Assembly (NCBI GenBank): GCA_015179125.1
Contig: WHVA01000027.1
Span: forward strand, 401,046 to 465,045
DNA from: Gautieria morchelliformis
Taxonomy: Eukaryota; Basidiomycota; Agaricomycetes; Gomphales; Gomphaceae
Direction of reading: 5' to 3'
DNA length: 64,000 bases
The position numbers and the translations under genes are program-made. Below, one piece after another: positions 63,346 through 64,000 of the stretch. Position 1 is the first letter of the stretch; each line of letters begins with the position of its first letter. Under the pieces are notes generated by a model. The model was not told the origin of the DNA. It was given only the letters and a program-made list of their open reading frames with translations, and searched no databases.

Positions 63346-64000
63346 CAAGCCGACATTGTACCAATGGAGCCGTACGACGGGATCACACGGATGATCCGCG
63401 TGGCGTTGGCAGACGCCGCGGACACAGACCCCGAAAAGTCTGTGCTAGCGAAGGCCGGCGTAAAATTGGCCCACCCCGAGCCATATGCAGGGGGATCGGA
63501 CCTCGAAGAGTTTGAAGTCTTTGTGGCAGCCATCTTACGATGGCTAAAAATGAATTGCCTCCTAGGGCCAACCAGCATTGACACGCAGGTCGGCTATGTG
63601 GGCACTCGCCTCACCGGCGAAGCCCAGGAGTGGTTCCTTCGAAACGTTGAATGCTTCAATCGCCAGGTCCGCAGCTGGACGGTGGAGTCAGTGATGCAAG
63701 GCCTTCAAAAGAGGTTCCTGTACACACTGACATACCATCACGCATCGAATAAATTCGACGCGGTCATGCAAGGCATGAAAACCGTTCAGGAGATGCTGAA
63801 CGAGCTCATGAAATACGCGGCACGTATGATACAGCCACCAGACGAGTATACGTTCCGGAGACGGTTCGTATCGGCGCTACGCGAAATGCTGCGCAACGAA
63901 GTCCTCAAAAAGGGCTACAATGCCGAGAGCAGCTCAATAGAGCAACTCTTCGAGACGGCCCGAATGATCGAGGAGGCATCCAGATACAACATGGGGATGC
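63313..64000 (+). CDS. Gypsy gag capsid, runs off the window
   Basis: From the ATG at 63313 the frame reads MAPTEGQGIPDQADIVPMEP, a linker, then YAGGSDLEEFEVFVAAILRW, LKMNCLLGPTS, GEAQEWFLRNVECF, MQGLQKRFLYTLTYHHASN and FRRRFVSALREMLRNEVL, ending in the window at SRYNMGM. This is the conserved capsid of a gypsy family common in Agaricomycetes. No stop in 229 codons. The knuckle and pol would follow outside. Confidence 0.9.
   Translation, partial: MAPTEGQGIPDQADIVPMEPYDGITRMIRVALADAADTDPEKSVLAKAGVKLAHPEPYAGGSDLEEFEVFVAAILRWLKMNCLLGPTSIDTQVGYVGTRLTGEAQEWFLRNVECFNRQVRSWTVESVMQGLQKRFLYTLTYHHASNKFDAVMQGMKTVQEMLNELMKYAARMIQPPDEYTFRRRFVSALREMLRNEVLKKGYNAESSSIEQLFETARMIEEASRYNMGM

Noticed and set aside
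1-64000. tRNA, rRNA or other structured RNA genes
   Set aside because: No stretch read as a cloverleaf with internal promoter boxes or as rRNA. A covariance-model scan would be needed to exclude decayed copies.

Overview
This window looks like a transposon-rich, probably heterochromatic accessory region of an Agaricomycete (mushroom-type basidiomycete) genome. The reasons are: a Ty3/gypsy chromovirus with a chromodomain, Ty1/copia elements primed from a half-tRNA site, a Tad-like LINE, a KDZ-family transposase with its cysteine-cluster N-terminus, short (about 45-65 nt) GT-AG introns, a 7TM gene of the DUF6534 family and a gene resembling the basidiomycete clamp-cell regulator clampless1. No rRNA, tRNA, CRISPR or bacterial operon structure was seen.

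Layout. 1-1574: 3' end of a copia element with its LTR. 1575-2098: short deletion derivative of the KDZ element found later. 2101-2905: fossil of a gag-like fungal transposon protein. 2906-6755: LINE, cut off inside its RT domain. 6756-25474: a nest of retroelements. A copia LTR sits in the LINE; gypsy copy A sits in that LTR; minus-strand copia 1 sits in gypsy A; a solo LTR of a third family sits in the copia 1 integrase. Gypsy copy B follows through a truncated copia LTR, and its 3' LTR lies inside the RT gene of copia 2. 26295-36057: a probable 9.8-kb KDZ DNA transposon with a degenerate transposase, a zinc-finger-like gene, a divergent multi-exon gene with an Arg/Gly-rich tail, and a solo gypsy LTR. 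36-39.6 kb: AT-rich or low-complexity DNA with small duplicated segments. 39627-41937: a 2.3-kb element with about 97-bp terminal inverted repeats, holding a homeodomain exon and a 20-bp tandem array. 42.0-50.9 kb: solo LTRs, a gag fossil, a DDE_4-type transposase, coding fragments and palindromes. 53.4-57.8 kb: host-type gene remnants (DUF6534, TRM11-like, clampless1-like). 58.2-64 kb: a long hairpin, minisatellites, a Helitron 3' terminus, and a copia RT cut by the LTR of a gypsy element whose gag runs off the window.

Almost every coding region is broken. Many premature stops fall where C-to-T change of a CGA (or CAA/CAG) codon explains them, across at least six unrelated sequences, so C-to-T decay appears to act on the whole region. 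The best-preserved reading frames are the RNase H-integrase-chromodomain part of gypsy B, the copia 1 gag-integrase and RT frames, and the gag at the right edge.
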